Origin: Beta vulgaris subsp. vulgaris
Lineage: Eukaryota; Streptophyta; Magnoliopsida; Caryophyllales; Amaranthaceae
Assembly: GCF_026745355.1 (NCBI RefSeq)
Contig: NC_079210.1
Location: 13,367,023-13,431,022 of the forward strand
Length of the DNA stretch: 64,000 nt
Direction of reading: 5' to 3'
Shown here: piece after piece, positions 23,064 through 35,589 of the stretch
How positions within the stretch are numbered: the stretch's first letter is position 1
Layout of the letters: each line of letters starts with the position of its first letter
Position numbers and translations under genes: made by a program
The notes under the pieces: generated by a model
What the model was told of the DNA's origin: nothing
The model's database searches: none
What the model saw: only the letters and a program-made list of their open reading frames with translations

Positions 23064-26000
23064 CTTTCATACTTCGAGATAACTTTCTTTTTAACCAAGG
23101 GAAAGAGAATGTGGCGAAGGAGACAAAGCTTACACTCCGACAGTGGAGGTCTGTAATCCCCTGTAATTTTATGGATTTTTATAAATATATTTTAGTTTTT
23201 ATATTTTTATATTTAAACATAATTTAATTTGAAATGATTTATTTATTTAGAGAAGGTTGACCATTTTGAAAGTCAAAAAAGTTAAAATATTTTGTTAAGA
23301 CATGCTTTGAAAAATGTTTGAAATACTAATTGGATTTGAAAAAGAAGTTTAAATGGGCTTGAGGAACCCAAATTCTAAGTGGATTAGGAAAAAGATTTCT
23401 ATTGATGTTAGGAGTTCTAAATCATCAATCATATTCATACTAAAACTCTATTCAAACCCAATCTCCTTTTTCTAAGCCCAAAAGGAAAAACCTACTTATA
23501 AATACTTAAACCCGATTATTTTTACCACACAAGATTTTCTCTCTCCTCACAAACTCCTAGGCAGCCGACCTCCTTCTTTCTCTCTCTTGCTTTCACATTT
23601 TCTTTTTGTTTCTTCTTTTTTCCAATTTTTCTTTCTTCTTCTTCAAGTAACGCTTTCTTCTTTGCCAAGAAACGTCACAAACACAAAAAGCCCTCTCTTG
23701 TCACCGAAACTGATGTACTTTGCCGGCGCCCTTGTGTCTTTTGTTCCTTCGATTTGTTGGTTTAATTCTTTTCTTCCTCCTCAAGTTTTGATTAAAGATT
23801 GTGTTTTTAATTATCAAAGCATGAATTTTAGAAAGGGCATTAATAATGGAGTTTTATGACTAATCATGATAAATAACTTTAATTTACTGTTTTAATGGTG
23901 AATCTTTAATTATGTATATTATGTATTAAGAGAATAAAATTTTAGATTTGATTATTATATTTAGATTGAGTTTTTAATTATCAAAGTATGAATTTTTAGG
24001 GTGTTAAATATTGGAAAATCATAGTAGCATTGTTATAAACTATAAAATTGATTTAAATTATGAATTTAAGCATGTTTAAGTATGTTGAAAAAGAGTTTTA
24101 AAATTTTATAAGTTGCTGGAATTTTAGAAAGGACATTAATAATGGAGTTTTATGGATTTTAATTACTAGTATAGTAGTACTATGCTAGATATTATAACTA
24201 AATGAAGTTTTAATGGTAAAAACAACTTTTAAATATTTTAAAAGAGGATTTAAAGTATTTTAAAGTTGCTGGATTTTATTTAGAGTATTGACTTTGAATT
24301 ATATTGGTTGTTTTCGACGGAGATTTTTCAGTAGGCGACTTTCAAAGTGATTAAAGTTGGCCTATCAGTTTGTTTACACAAGGTACGTACATACCTATGT
24401 GTTATGTGATGTAGTATCATGATTTTAGGAAGGAAAAGTTATAGCATCATGTATACGAACTTTGTAAGTTTATATGTGTTTTCTATTATGATTGGATTTT
24501 ACATGTTTTATGCCTGTGCGCAAACATGTTGGTTATGAGATTTGATTATGAGTTGATTATCATGTTTGTATGGAATATTGATGCAAGCATGTTGGTTGGG
24601 AACTTTATTTATTAATTCACATGGGGGAATTCATATAATTATTGAGTTGAATCATGTGTTCCCTTATAGTATTATTTTCACTACTTTATGAGGAATGTGG
24701 GCCTTATTTGGTAAGTTGATAAATTATGCCTTTGAAAAGTAAGTTGGTTGTTGGCTAAGTTCAACAAATAAGAAAGATTGGAATAAAAAGGAAATAATCT
24801 TGGATTGTAAATTGTGTGATCACTTATTTAATCCTAAGATAAGAAGGAAGTTCAGTTGTGAATGTTTGATTATATATGTCCGTGTTACTTGTGTGTCATA
24901 ACATGTAAGGTATTGTAAATCACGTAAAGTGTAACTTGGATAGTAATAAACTTTAGACTGGTGCACATCTAAAGTGAGACAATCAGGAGTTGGAGTACAT
25001 GGTGGTAGCCCATGGCTTTTTCTAGGAAACTGATTGATCATCGTTCCTATTTTTTAAAGGTTCCTCGATATCGCAGGTCATTCTGGAATACGGAGTCGTT
25101 CCCGTATTTCGTCTTCCTAGAGGAAGGCAAGTTTTAGTTAGACAACTCGGTCCAATAATTATTCCCTTAAAGTAATAAAAAGATGGTCAAAGTTTACTTC
25201 AGTAAAAGTTATCTGCAAAATATTAGATTCACTAGTGGAAAAAACAGCTTTTGCTACTTATCAAATGCTTTGGTTGAATAATCAACCCGAGCATTTGTGA
25301 TAATTTTAGTAAAAAAAATTCACAAATGCTCGTGTTGATTAGTCAACCGGAGCATTTGACATCAAATGCTCCGGTTGATTAATCAACACGAGCATTTGGA
25401 GATAAATGCTCCGGTTAGGCAACGGAGCACATGAATTATTAGGCGCAGGGTTTTTTTTTGGTTGAAATTTCCCCCTGCTAATTTAATCAAATATTAGTCG
25501 ACCCTAATCCTATAGATCAGTTTCAGTCCCTACTCCTTCCCTCTCCTAAGTCGCCCACTCTCTCACTCACTCAGCCGTTTTCCTTCAGTCTCTCCCAAGT
25601 CCTTCACTTTCTCGCCCACTCAGCCGTCCTCCGTCGTCCACCGCTTCTGTTCGGTCGACATATTAGGGCTCAAGTTGACTTCTGTTTGGTCGACAAATTA
25701 GGGCTCCGTCGTCGACTTCTGCTCGGTTAATGTTTGTTGGCTTGTGAATATGTTGCTAATTAGGTAAAATCGATAGATGGTAAACTAAAAATTTGATGCT
25801 AAGTTTTGATTTTACTCCCTCCGTCATTCTCTCTCTCTTTCCTTCATCAAACTGCTTCTCTATCCCTCTTCTCTCTCAATATGCTCCTTGGAATGCATGT
25901 CCAGGTAATTTCATACACACTTTATTGTTGTGATTTAGTTTTATTGCTGTATTTTTAGGTTCCTTTTTTTGGTTTCTTAGATTTGGGGATTTTTTAGGGT

Positions 26001-26903
26001 TTTCTTTGATTTCGTCTAGGGTTTTGTTTGGGTCAACAAGTTATTATGCAGTGATTGAGGCTACCATTGATGCCATTAATGAGGCTTGAAATTCGTGGTT
26101 AATTTGAAATTTATTAACATATCTTAAGAATTTACTCGTGTTATGCCAGAAATTTGTTGTTTCTGTTTGAAGTTGTAGTTAATTGTGTTATGAATTTTGA
26201 TATGTCAAAAAATATTGTTCATATGAAGCATGGGTTTCATGTAATGTATGAACCATATCTGGCTTTTACAAATCTTCATTTGTTAATTTCTATACCTTTG
26301 TGGTGATAATTGATAAATTTTTCTTTGTGGTGATATACCGTAGGATTAAGATAACTAGCTTAGCATAAATAATTAGTTTGATTGAGCTTGATGTATTGTG
26401 TTTACTTGAGGAAAAGATTGTAATTCCATGGTTGTGCATGAAAGGGATTTTTTTTTGGGAACTCTTTTAGCTTTTTGGTAGAGAACTTGTCAAATAAACT
26501 TCTACGGTTAGTGTCTGCTCAACAGGGCCTACTAATGTTGCCGATAGTTTTATTGTATGAAGTATGTTAATCCAACTATATGGAATTATTGATATAGATT
26601 TTTGCCACATTTGTCATCTTACGAAATATTTCAATTAGCCCATTTAAGAAACAAGCCCATTCATCAGCTTTAGATTGATATGACATCCTTTTATTTAGAA
26701 ATTTAGAAGTGACGTACTTTGCAATTGACCGAGGGAACCTTATCCAGTTCTCTGTATTATATAGGCAGGCATAAGTGGAGGTGGGTAGTTTACCTTTGCA
26801 TATCGACAATTTCTTTGCGGTTTTATACTTGCTCACTAATAACTATGTATATTTTTGATAGATGCAGTGTAAACAAATTAAACTTTTTCCTTCACATGTG
26901 TAG

Positions 26904-27211
26904 GCAATCGATATTATAGTGCATAATTGATATGGTCCGACTAAATCTTCTCTTGTTGTTGCCGCTAGACGACCAACTTATAATGTTAGTATCTTTATCT
27001 TCATGATTGTTTTCCCCTATCTTTAGTTAAGGAATATTATATTTGATACATCATAATTGTTCATTCTCTTGAAGATTTTAGGATTAGTTCATTATCACTT
27101 CGGCGTATAGAAATTAGAGTTCTAAATGATGATACAGATGAAGGCTTATCACCTAGTTCAAAAGGCATTATCAAACTTAGGGGAAGACAGGTGATGACAG
27201 GCTATTTTAAG
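26904..27211 (+). pseudogene. captured fragment of acyl-ACP synthetase AEE15/AEE16-like gene
   Basis: Two exon-like pieces. The first, after TGTAG at 26903, reads YGPTKSSLVVAARRPTYNV, with a stop codon where Gly is expected just before YG. It matches the 'NGYGLTE(S/T)SPVVAARRP' adenylation motif of the AMP-binding superfamily. The second, ending at a GT donor after 27211, reads LSPSSKGIIKLRGRQVMTGY, matching 'PPGSKGIVKVRGPQVMKGYY' of the chloroplast long-chain acyl-ACP synthetases. Only about 60 codons of a roughly 700-residue enzyme are present, and the parts for AMP and Mg binding are missing. Introns are retained, so capture was at the DNA level. Not functional as an enzyme. Confidence 0.75.
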
Positions 27212-27309
27212 GTATATCTTTGTATTTAATATTACAACCTTCTAGAGCAAAAGAGAATTGGGATAGCTCATGTGGAGCTGAAGGTATCTGTTTTTTTTTT
27301 TTTTTTTTT

Positions 27310-27466
27310 TTGCTAAGGCTTGCTATAGGTACAATTTAAAGATCCATGAGAAACAGGAAATTGTTGAAGAAATTGCTAAGCTAAAAGCTGGGACTAACGC
27401 TCTATCTGATGTGAAGAGATCAACCAAAGGAGATCTTACCCACTTACTAGATGATGCAAGTAAGTT
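27310..27466 (+). pseudogene. exon-like fragment of unrecognised gene inside the CACTA element
   Basis: About 50 open codons following a poly-T tract read KIHEKQEIVEEIAKLKAGTN and then STKGDLTHLLDDAS, ending at GTAAGT. The composition (E, K, L, I with heptad-like spacing) suggests a helical or coiled-coil segment. It may belong to the gene fragment next to it or to a third captured gene. I cannot name the family. Confidence 0.35.
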
Positions 27467-27698
27467 AGAGGACTCTATCATTTAGTTATGTAATCCTACA
27501 TCTTTTAGATTGATGCAGAATTCATTGCCTTGCTTGGTATGCTTGAGTTTCACAAATAGAGAAGTAGTTGTCCCTTTTTTGTCCTTTCCAATGTGCAAAC
27601 TAATTGCACCAAGAATATGTTTTTTTGGTAGTACTGGGGCAGGAATACATTAAATAAAAGTGAAATACAACCTGACCTTATAGAAATAATGTATCTAA

Positions 27699-27848
27699 GG
27701 CCCTGTTCTTTTGGTCTTATTTTCAGTTCAGTTAATTCCATTTTAGTTCATTTCACTTACTCTCAGTTCAGTTTAGTTCAGTTTCTCTTTTCAATTTTGT
27801 TCATTTAATTTTCGTTTAGTTGTCCAATTCAATCCAAAAGAAGTGGCC
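27699..27848. mobile_element. Tourist-like (PIF/Harbinger) MITE, 150 bp
   Basis: Termini GGCCCTGTTCTTTTGG and CCAAAAGAAGTGGCC are inverted repeats, flanked by TAA on both sides (27696-27698, 27849-27851). The interior repeats CAGTTCAGTT-type motifs. A TAA target site and these termini are typical of Tourist/Harbinger MITEs. It is nested inside the CACTA element. Confidence 0.85.
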
Positions 27849-28056
27849 TAATTCGGAGTATATATGTTTCTAAAGTAATAACTTCTGAAGGGTATTTGTT
27901 GCTGCTTAATGTCACAATATGAATATGCAGCTCTCGAGTATGGCCAGGTTCTCCTTAAGTAGATCGTTCCACTTCCGCTCATCGTACAATTTTATGTTTA
28001 ACTATTGCTTGGAATCCATGAAATTAGCTATTGACTATTGAGCTTAATGGAATATA

Positions 28057-28101
<45 letters not shown>

Positions 28102-29565
28102 AGTCCTAATTATAATTATCTGAAATTGTTTTGTAGTACTTTTACGGGATTCCTAGCACTTATTCACATGAGATGATTGATGAGCTAAGAGATATGTGGG
28201 TGAAATATCTAAACAATCAAACATAAGGCGATGGAGATTGAAGACGGCGGTCAAGTCCAAGGTTAGTGTGGCTTATAACTACGTTTGAGTCCAAGATCTC
28301 CATCCTTAACCGGCGTTTTATTATTTTTTTTTTGTACTCAAATATATTCTTATTCATGATTTAGATGAATTCTACTAGGTCAGAAGGATTTGTATACATA
28401 AATTTAGTTTGATAAGCTTGTAGGTTTTGATCAGTCACTTTTGTCCTGATGTGTAAAATCAGATCCTTTGCAGAGTGAGCCGTGGTAGTATTCTGTCGGA
28501 TTGCCTTAAGCAGTTAAGGTTTCATGGAATAAAACTCTATGTTCTGCCATTTCGGTAGGCCTGAATATTAACAATGTTTGATGTCCTGCACTCTTTGATT
28601 CTGGAAAGCAATTGGTTTTAGAGTCAGTGATATGAGGGTTAAATTGGTGCGCTTGTCAACCTTTTGGGCAAATTTTCTCAAAGCAAGTGTAAAACTTTGA
28701 TGAGGCTTTGTTGTAGGGATATTGTGTTGCTTATGTTCTTCAGGAATCTATGTAGGCATTGATCAGTTGGTTGGTTCCACCTCTTGCTTGATTGCATGTA
28801 GAGTCATTTCAAAATGAAAAAGTTCTTTAAGTTACTTGGCAGTGTAAAGACATGTAGGATCAACTCCTCTTTTGCCTACCTACTTGTGAAGCCTTATGTC
28901 ACAGACCACAGTAAGGCAACTCTGATGTCTTTAAGGCTCTCTTTTTTTCCTTAATACTTTGCAGCTTAAATCAATCAGCTGTTTGGTCATCTTTTTATTG
29001 AGACCATTAGTAGACGCTGCAAATGTTCTTCCAATTGGATAAGGTTTGGTATTGTGACTTTTGTTCCAAAGAGAGGGGGGGTGTTTAGATCTGTCATTTG
29101 CCAGATACCGCTTAGTTTTATGTTTTAATAAGTAAGTAATTTTACTTCAATGTAGCTTTCATTTCTGGATTTGCAAAAATGATGCACAAATAATGCCTGA
29201 TTGTTTCTGTGGCACTCTCATTTTGAGATTTTTCTTCCCTCAATATCTTCTATGACTGGGAGTGACTGGTAAAGGCACTAATACAGTTTAATTCTGGAAT
29301 ATATTTATTTTTCGTTTGTGCATTCAAATTTTACTAGTTTATTATAAAGGCACTAATACATTTCAAGCAAACTGCGTACGCATACTTATCTTTGCGAACT
29401 GAACATTCTAAGGATTAGCTATCTACGCCCAGGGGTCATTGGTTGTATGATTTATCATTATGACATTAGTACTCGGTTGAATGTTTGGATGTCTATTCAT
29501 TTATGAAATGCTTAGTTCTGTTTGGTCTGTAGTGACAAACGACCATGCTAAGCTATCTGGTGCAG

Positions 29566-30860
29566 GTATTGTCAGACTTGGAGCGTTCAGTCTGCCGCAT
29601 GGTCCATAGGCAGGTTAGTTTGTCTTTCTTTCTCCATCTCCTCCCCTCCCTCCCTTCCTTCTAGTGTCATTAGAAATACAAATCGAAAATTCTCAATCTG
29701 TCTTGATTTTGCAATCAAGAAGTTTTGTCTCACATTTCTTCTGATATAATAGTGTAAACACAATTCTGGGATGATTGAGAGTGGAAGCAGGGTTTTCATC
29801 ATGGTTCATTTATTAGAGTTGAGTATTGCAATATATTTTATCTTTTGTTATTTGATTATTTATGGATGAACATCTTCAATTCATGAAAAATTACTTTGGT
29901 GCTTTTGAGGCTTGTCTTCACTTTTTTCTTTATTTTATCATTATCATGACATGGTTAGGAGCTAGGAGTAAGATAACTAGACAACCAGACATCATTAGAT
30001 CTCGTTGATGATCGAGTCTATGTTGGATTGCCGTATCACATCTCTGAAGTACCAAAATAATTCTAAATGAAACTAGAGACTTGAATTTCATGTCTTGACA
30101 GAAGCTATCTGTTCAAGTCTAGTGCGTCAATTGTCTGTGTACTGAGTGGTAGTGAGACATTTTTGTAGCCGGGCTGACATGTATATCTCGTAACATATTG
30201 TAGATTAGTAATTGATGAACTTGGTTCATTTCCCTTGCAAGATTTATGAGGTGACAGAGTTCATGGGTAATTCTTATTAGACTCCTTTTAAATGACATTT
30301 TTTTTTTATTATTCTGCTCCATGACAATTGATTGTCCAGTTAGAATATGATGGCTACATCTTTGGTCAGATTTTGCTGTGTTGCTTTTTGAATTTTATGT
30401 AGCAGATCCTAGCATTGTTATTTTGCTAGCTAGTGCCTAATTTGAGTGTCTACTGTCTAGTACTTATATGGCATATCTCATGGTTCTTAGGAAGGCATTT
30501 TTCCTTGGGTCTATGAGCCAAATGGCCCAAATTGCTAGCTATTAGTTCTTAGCTTAGCAGTTATTATGTCTACTATTTGTTACTTGAATGACATATCTCA
30601 TGGTTCTTAGGAAGGCAGTTTTCCTTGGGTCTGTGAGCCAAATTGCTAGCTACTAGTTCTTAGCTTAGCAGTTATTATGTCTTTCTTACTTTGAATGGTG
30701 TTTTGTTGTTATTGGTGTAGGTTGCTACTATTGCATGGTTTGAAGCTGATTCTATATGTGGCAATCACACCGTTGCAATTTCTGTGGTTCTTGTTCTACC
30801 CTATATATTTCGGCTTTTGCAGTGTCTTCGGCAATACAAGGATGTCCAAAAGGGCAGTTG
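29566..30860 (+). pseudogene. captured fragment of an EXS-domain (XPR1/SYG1/ERD1-like) gene
   Basis: Exon A, 29566-29613, lies between AG and GT and reads VLSDLERSVCRMVHRQ. Exon B begins after GTAG at 30721 and reads VATIAWFEADSICGNHTVAI, then VVLVLPYIFRLLQCLRQYKD. This is the conserved EXS domain order 'SDLERSVCRMVHRQ-VAT.AWFEADS.CG' followed by a membrane segment and the RLxQCLRQYKD motif. The splice phase between A and B is intact. A stop follows shortly after QKG, and the N-terminal and remaining EXS parts are absent. Intact relatives are multi-pass membrane proteins of the phosphate-exporter-like family. This piece is a transduplicated fragment in the CACTA element. Confidence 0.8.
30446..30680 (+). 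repeat. tandem duplication, about 120 bp unit
   Basis: 30446-30567 and 30568-30680 are two copies containing GGTTCTTAGGAAGGCA and AGTTCTTAGCTTAGCAG, differing by a few substitutions and a short indel. They lie in the intron between the two EXS fragments inside the CACTA element. Confidence 0.85.
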
Positions 30861-31844
30861 ATCTTTTATGAATATGGAAAATGTAGCTGTTACAATGCTC
30901 TTGATTTTAACAGTAATAGTACCTGTATTTTGCTTCTCATTATTATGCAGTTTAGATCTTAGTATTCCTGGTATTCCTAAACCTTAATGGCGACTAGAAT
31001 TTTGTTTTTATTGCCCTATCAGCTCATATACTAGGTGATATGTAATACCTGGGTGAATGAGCTATGGTTGTAGTCTTTCTCATTCTTGCTAATTATCGTA
31101 TTATCAATATTCTTTTTAAATTTATGTGAGCCTACTACCTTGCAATAATCAGCGAGTCTTGTTTTGTTCCATGATAATTTCATACTTGCCTGATAATTTT
31201 ACATCTAACGTGACATGTGCTACTGGCTGGATAGTATCTCTGAAAGGAACAAAGAGTGGCATGCTGCTGGTTGGCAGTAGCTAGTTGAATTTTTTTTTAT
31301 TATTCAAAACTTACAAATGCTCCGGTTGTTTAGGAAAACCGTAGCATTTGTAGCATCAAATGCTTCGGTTTTGCTTATTAACCGGAGCATTTGTTGATTT
31401 TTACCCATATAAAAAAGCTCAAATGCTCCGATTTTACACACAATCGGAGCATTTGAGAAACTAAATACTCCGGTTTACAACCGGAGCATTTGTAAAATGC
31501 TCAAATGCTCGTATGACGTTTGCTACGCGTCAAATACGGAGCATTTGTGGGCTTTGTAACTGGAGCATTTGATGATTTTTCCACCAGTGATTGTTATTTT
31601 ATTATTTATCCCTGCTTATTATTTATTAGTATCATGCTAGGAATGTTTATGTAATACTATGTAGTATTCAACTTTGCTGATTATGTGCTTTGTTTGTGTA
31701 TGTGATCATGGTTTTGCCTTATAGATCCTGTGATGACTCATTTTGGTGATCATATTCTTTAGAGCATTGACAACTACAGGTTTGCAGATGCTGCATCATG
31801 GAGATCTGGGAATGGAGAGCTTGTGTAACAAATTGTTATATCTA

Positions 31845-32045
31845 CTTCCTCCGTTTTTTTAGATGTTACACTTTTCAAATCACGGACTCCTAGGTAATTT
31901 TTGGAGTGGAGAGAGATAGAGAGAATGAAAAACAAAAGGTGTCATTAGTGTATGATGAGAAATTATTACCCAAAATAAAAGTGTAACATCTAATTTAAAA
32001 CTTTTTAAAATAGAAAGTGTAACATCTAAAAAAAAACGGAGGAAG
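31845..32045. mobile_element. Stowaway (Tc1/mariner) MITE, 201 bp
   Basis: Termini CTTCCTCCGTTTTTTTAGAT and its complement at the right end (ATCTAAAAAAAAACGGAGGAAG region) are flanked by TA dinucleotides (31843-31844, 32046-32047). The inner repeat GTTACACTTT / AAAGTGTAAC extends the inverted repeat. It lies inside the right half of the Tekay-like LTR. Confidence 0.9.
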
Positions 32046-32282
32046 TATTACTTTAGGAACATATTATATTAAGTTTGATTTTGGAGTAGACATTTATAGT
32101 GTGTTTGATTTCAAGTACTTATTTATTTATTATATTAAAGTATGAAGTTTTGTTATATATTTTCCACTGTAAAATTTTGAATAAGCCGATATGTTACTAC
32201 ACGGGCGATAATGCTTTGGTATTTCTCTATGTTTTATGTTGAAAAGGTATTTTTGGAAAGAGAGAATTATCGAGGTGTTACA

Positions 32283-33473
32283 GGGTCGTCACCCAACCAT
32301 TCGCTTTACTTTTGGCCAATAACCGCGACTAGTCCGGAGTACATTTTTCCGCTGATTTCATCAACCATCACATGTTTCGCATTACCTAATATATCGCCCC
32401 ACAGAGCAATGGGCATGTTTCATTGTGAGGCTCCCTAAGATTCACAGTCCATGGGGGCACTGTTCGTGTCACCTCATCCGTCGACTCAGACGAGGCTACT
32501 TTTCCCTTAAGATCACTTTCCATTATCATTCATAACTTATTCCAACCACTCTTAAAAGTCAATCAACTTATTCTCGAAACTCATCCAATAGTACTAGTAA
32601 TTCTTAACATCTTTTCAACAGACAACCACACTAGAAGACCCCACTTTAGAGAACTATACTCATTTATCATATAAAGCAGTCTACCCCACTCCAATTGGAT
32701 TACACAACCATATAACCGAGGCTACGTGGAAGTAATCCACGAACCTATACTCATTTAAGTAATCTCATATACTTCTACTTCTGTAAATTCCAATCAATCA
32801 TCATATATAACTTTATTATATTACCCCTTTGCACATAATAAACTGAAATCTCTTTCTAACACGATCTCAACAAGTTAATACATAATCAATTAAATTATCT
32901 CTAATGATTTCCATATTATTAACAATGATTAGTCAATCCTTTTTAAAACTACTTCCAACTCCAACACACTCACATCCTTCATTCAAGCGTTCAAGCCAAC
33001 TCCATCCTCCACAAGTTAGCTTTGATTAACTCAACTCCTAATCATTTAATAAAGAAGTGAATAATATCTTACTTCATAACCAACATAGGAGTGGTTCTCT
33101 GAACTACTAGCTTTATTTAGTAAGTATTACTAAAAGATTAAACATCTTAATTTCCTTTTAGTAAACTATAGATAGTGTTCTAACTTTATTAAGCCATTTA
33201 TATATAGGGTATTCCCTTATCACGTTAACTCATATATGTCACAGATGAACCTTGCTAATGGACTTTATGAGTTGTTAACTACTTCTAACAATTCTCATAT
33301 TATCGACATTTGACTAATCTCTTCCCTTACTTTAGTTAATTAAACTGACAAAATCAGTTCATTATTAGGGTACAGATGAATAATCCCCCACTAACAAACT
33401 TATATCATTATAACTACTTAATTGCAATATTTCTCGCTTATAATTAACAATGAACTCAAACTACTAATATACT
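32283..33473. other. unassigned AT-rich repeat-like DNA
   Basis: 32283-32510 has GC-richer, element-like sequence (CGGAGTACATTTTTCCGC, GGGGGCACTGTTCGTGTC). The rest is AT-rich. It may belong to the same older element as 22200-23151, because the Tekay-like LTR inserted between them. No coding exon seen. Confidence 0.3.
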
Positions 33474-35032
33474 CACTGGTAGAATAATTGCTTATTGTTG
33501 CGGTCATTAAGTAGCCTATTGCGGCGATTTTGGCCGTGCAACAACAAGTAAATTACCTATTGCTGTAGTTTTTGACCGCAGTAATACGCTAAGCTATTGC
33601 TGTGGTTCCTAGCCGAAATCACAGCAATATGCTTATTTTTTCTTAAAAATACAATGTATTGATGCGGTTTTGGCTAGCAATCGCAGCAATAGGTTTGCTT
33701 ATTGATGCGGTTGTTTACCAAAACCGCAGCAATAGGTCCTAGTACATGTATTTTTTTTTACATTTTGCCATCAAATTTAAATGATAAAATTTTTCCATCA
33801 AATAAAATGACAAATGATCATCAAATTTTTTAACATAAACTAAACTCAAAATGGAACCAACATAAAAAAAAAAACAAAGATCACATTCATTCACAATAAA
33901 TGAAGCTATAATAAGAATCCTGCATCATGTACATACTAAAAATTATAATCTAAGTAAAATTTAAGTAAACAAAATTGTACCAACTTACATCTAAGTAAAA
34001 ATTATAACTGTACCAACTTATAAAGAAAACAAAGATAATGAAAACCAAAAAATCAGATCTAACAGAAAAAAAATACTAAAACCGAGGAATCACGTCGGAG
34101 AGCGAGCGAAATCACGCCGGAGAGCAAGCAGATAAATCACGTCTTTTGTTCCACGAAAGAAATTCCTTGCAGCAAAGGCCGCTCTATGGTCTCTCTTCAT
34201 CATCTACGGACCAACCAACGGCATAAGGAGAGGTTTACTTGCGGCATGCCAATCTATTCGACTGGTAGGATCAGCTCTAATAGCCGTCTTAGTATGAGTA
34301 TGCGACATCACGCCGGAGAGCGAGTGGGCGACGCCGGTTTGCGATGACGAGAGGAGAGAGAAAGGGAATGGCGTCGGTCGTTGGTCCGGTCTACGTTCAA
34401 CGAGAGGAAGCAGATCGAGCCGATCACCGCCTGGAGAAAACAAACTCGCCTGCGAAATTTGATGAAGATGAAGAAATGATGAGGAAGCAGATTTCGACGC
34501 AAACTTCGAACAGTTGCCGGCGAGGAAATGATGATGATGAGGAGTTGATGGTGTTCGGGCAGTTGTCGTGTGCAGTAGAGATTGGGGTGGAGAGGGTTTT
34601 GGATTTGAGAGAGGAAGGACGAGTGAGAGAGAAAGAAAATAAGGATGACTGAGGAAAACGACGCTTAGGATGAGTGAGAGGGAGGAATGACATGGAAACC
34701 CTAGTTAGGCCTTTTATTATTAATTTTAAAAGTCTATTGCTGCAATTTCTCTAAGGAACCGCAGCAATAGATTAAAATATTATTAAAAAATTATTTTAAT
34801 AATATTTTATTATTTTACTGCGGTTCTGTGTGGGAACCACAACAATATGTCTGGTCAATCAGTCAAAAAAATTTGAAATTTTTTTCGGTTGACACATATT
34901 GCCGCGGTTTCCAGCCACAACCGCAACAATATGTATAATTCTGATTTTTCCTTTTTTTTTCGTGGTTTATTGATGCGTACGGGTAAAATCGTAGCAATAT
35001 CACCGCAGCAATTAGCAAAATGTCTACTAGTG
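33474..35032. mobile_element. non-autonomous CACTA element, about 1.56 kb
   Basis: The left end is CACTGGTAGAATAATTGC and the right end is GTCTACTAGTG, with 3 bp ACT on both sides (33471-33473, 35033-35035). Subterminal zones carry TTGCTGCGGTTTT / AACCGCAGCAATA repeats (33490-33745 and 34730-35015). The interior (34080-34690) is GA-rich and UTR-like with no domain. An alternative right end at 35941 matches the left TIR better, so the assignment of ends is open. Confidence 0.7.
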
Positions 35033-35589
35033 ACTTGATAATGTGAATAGTATTTAAGGATTAACAACTTCCTATTAACATTAGAATCAAGAAAGATAGA
35101 TTGTCTCTTATTAACTCATAGTATTCCAATTCTTTAATTGTTAACTAATACCAAAGTATTTCTCATCTAGCTTAATTTTAATTGTTTGAATTCAACCAGT
35201 AACGAACAACATTTGTTCGCCGGAGATCCGTTCAACGGTTGCGGTTTGCTGGTAGAGCAACGACGGCGAGCGAGTGAAAATGGTGGAGTGAAAAACAAAA
35301 TAAGAAAAATGAAAACAAAATCAGATCTCGAAGAACGACGAAGATGAAATCGAGCAACGACAATGGCGCGAAGTCGAAGATGGCGCTGAGGAAGGAAGCG
35401 CCGGTGAAAGCGAGCAACGAAATCGAAGAACAACGATGATATCTAGAGAAGCGACGAAGTGTGAGAGAGGAATGAGATCTAGAGAGGGTGAAGAGAGATA
35501 GAGGAGGAAGTGAAACGGCATAGGGTACTGTGAAAGTGAAGAGAGAGGGTGAGGAGAGATAATGTGAAAGTGAAAGTAAGAACTGAGAA

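Larger units (their letters stand above)
25230..31589. mobile_element. non-autonomous CACTA (En/Spm) transposon carrying host gene fragments, 6360 bp
   Basis: Ends are CACTAGTGGAAAAA (25230) and TTTTTCCACCAGTG (31589), flanked by the 3 bp duplication ATT (25227-25229, 31590-31592). Subterminal zones (25255-25440 and 31310-31575) are packed with AAATGCTCCGGTTG motifs in both orientations, the expected transposase-binding architecture. No TNP2 or TNP1-like transposase is visible. The interior has a CT-rich UTR-like tract (25500-25680), an acyl-ACP synthetase fragment, an EXS-domain fragment, other intron/exon-like DNA and a Tourist-like MITE. Confidence 0.93.
23152..32282 (+). mobile_element. 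Tekay/Del-like gypsy solo LTR, split by a CACTA insertion
   Basis: The left end TGTAATCCCCTGTAATTTTA and the right end CGAGGTGTTACA (32282) form the inverted TGTAAYNCC...GGTGTTACA termini common in chromovirus LTRs. TATA-like CTTATAAATACTTAAACCC near 23494 is followed by a CT-rich leader with plus orientation. The flanking 5-mers are AGGTC (23147-23151) and GGGTC (32283-32287), 4 of 5 matching, which suggests an old target duplication and hence a solo LTR. Without the CACTA element and a Stowaway MITE the LTR would be about 2.6 kb. Lineage is recalled from LTR end style only. Confidence 0.65.

Noticed and set aside
22761..23227. ORFs with repeated IPYRESNI
   Set aside because: Translation of the 45 bp minisatellite.
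34344..34652. 102-codon ORF inside a CACTA element
   Set aside because: GA-rich, UTR-like composition; both strands give open frames there; no domain.
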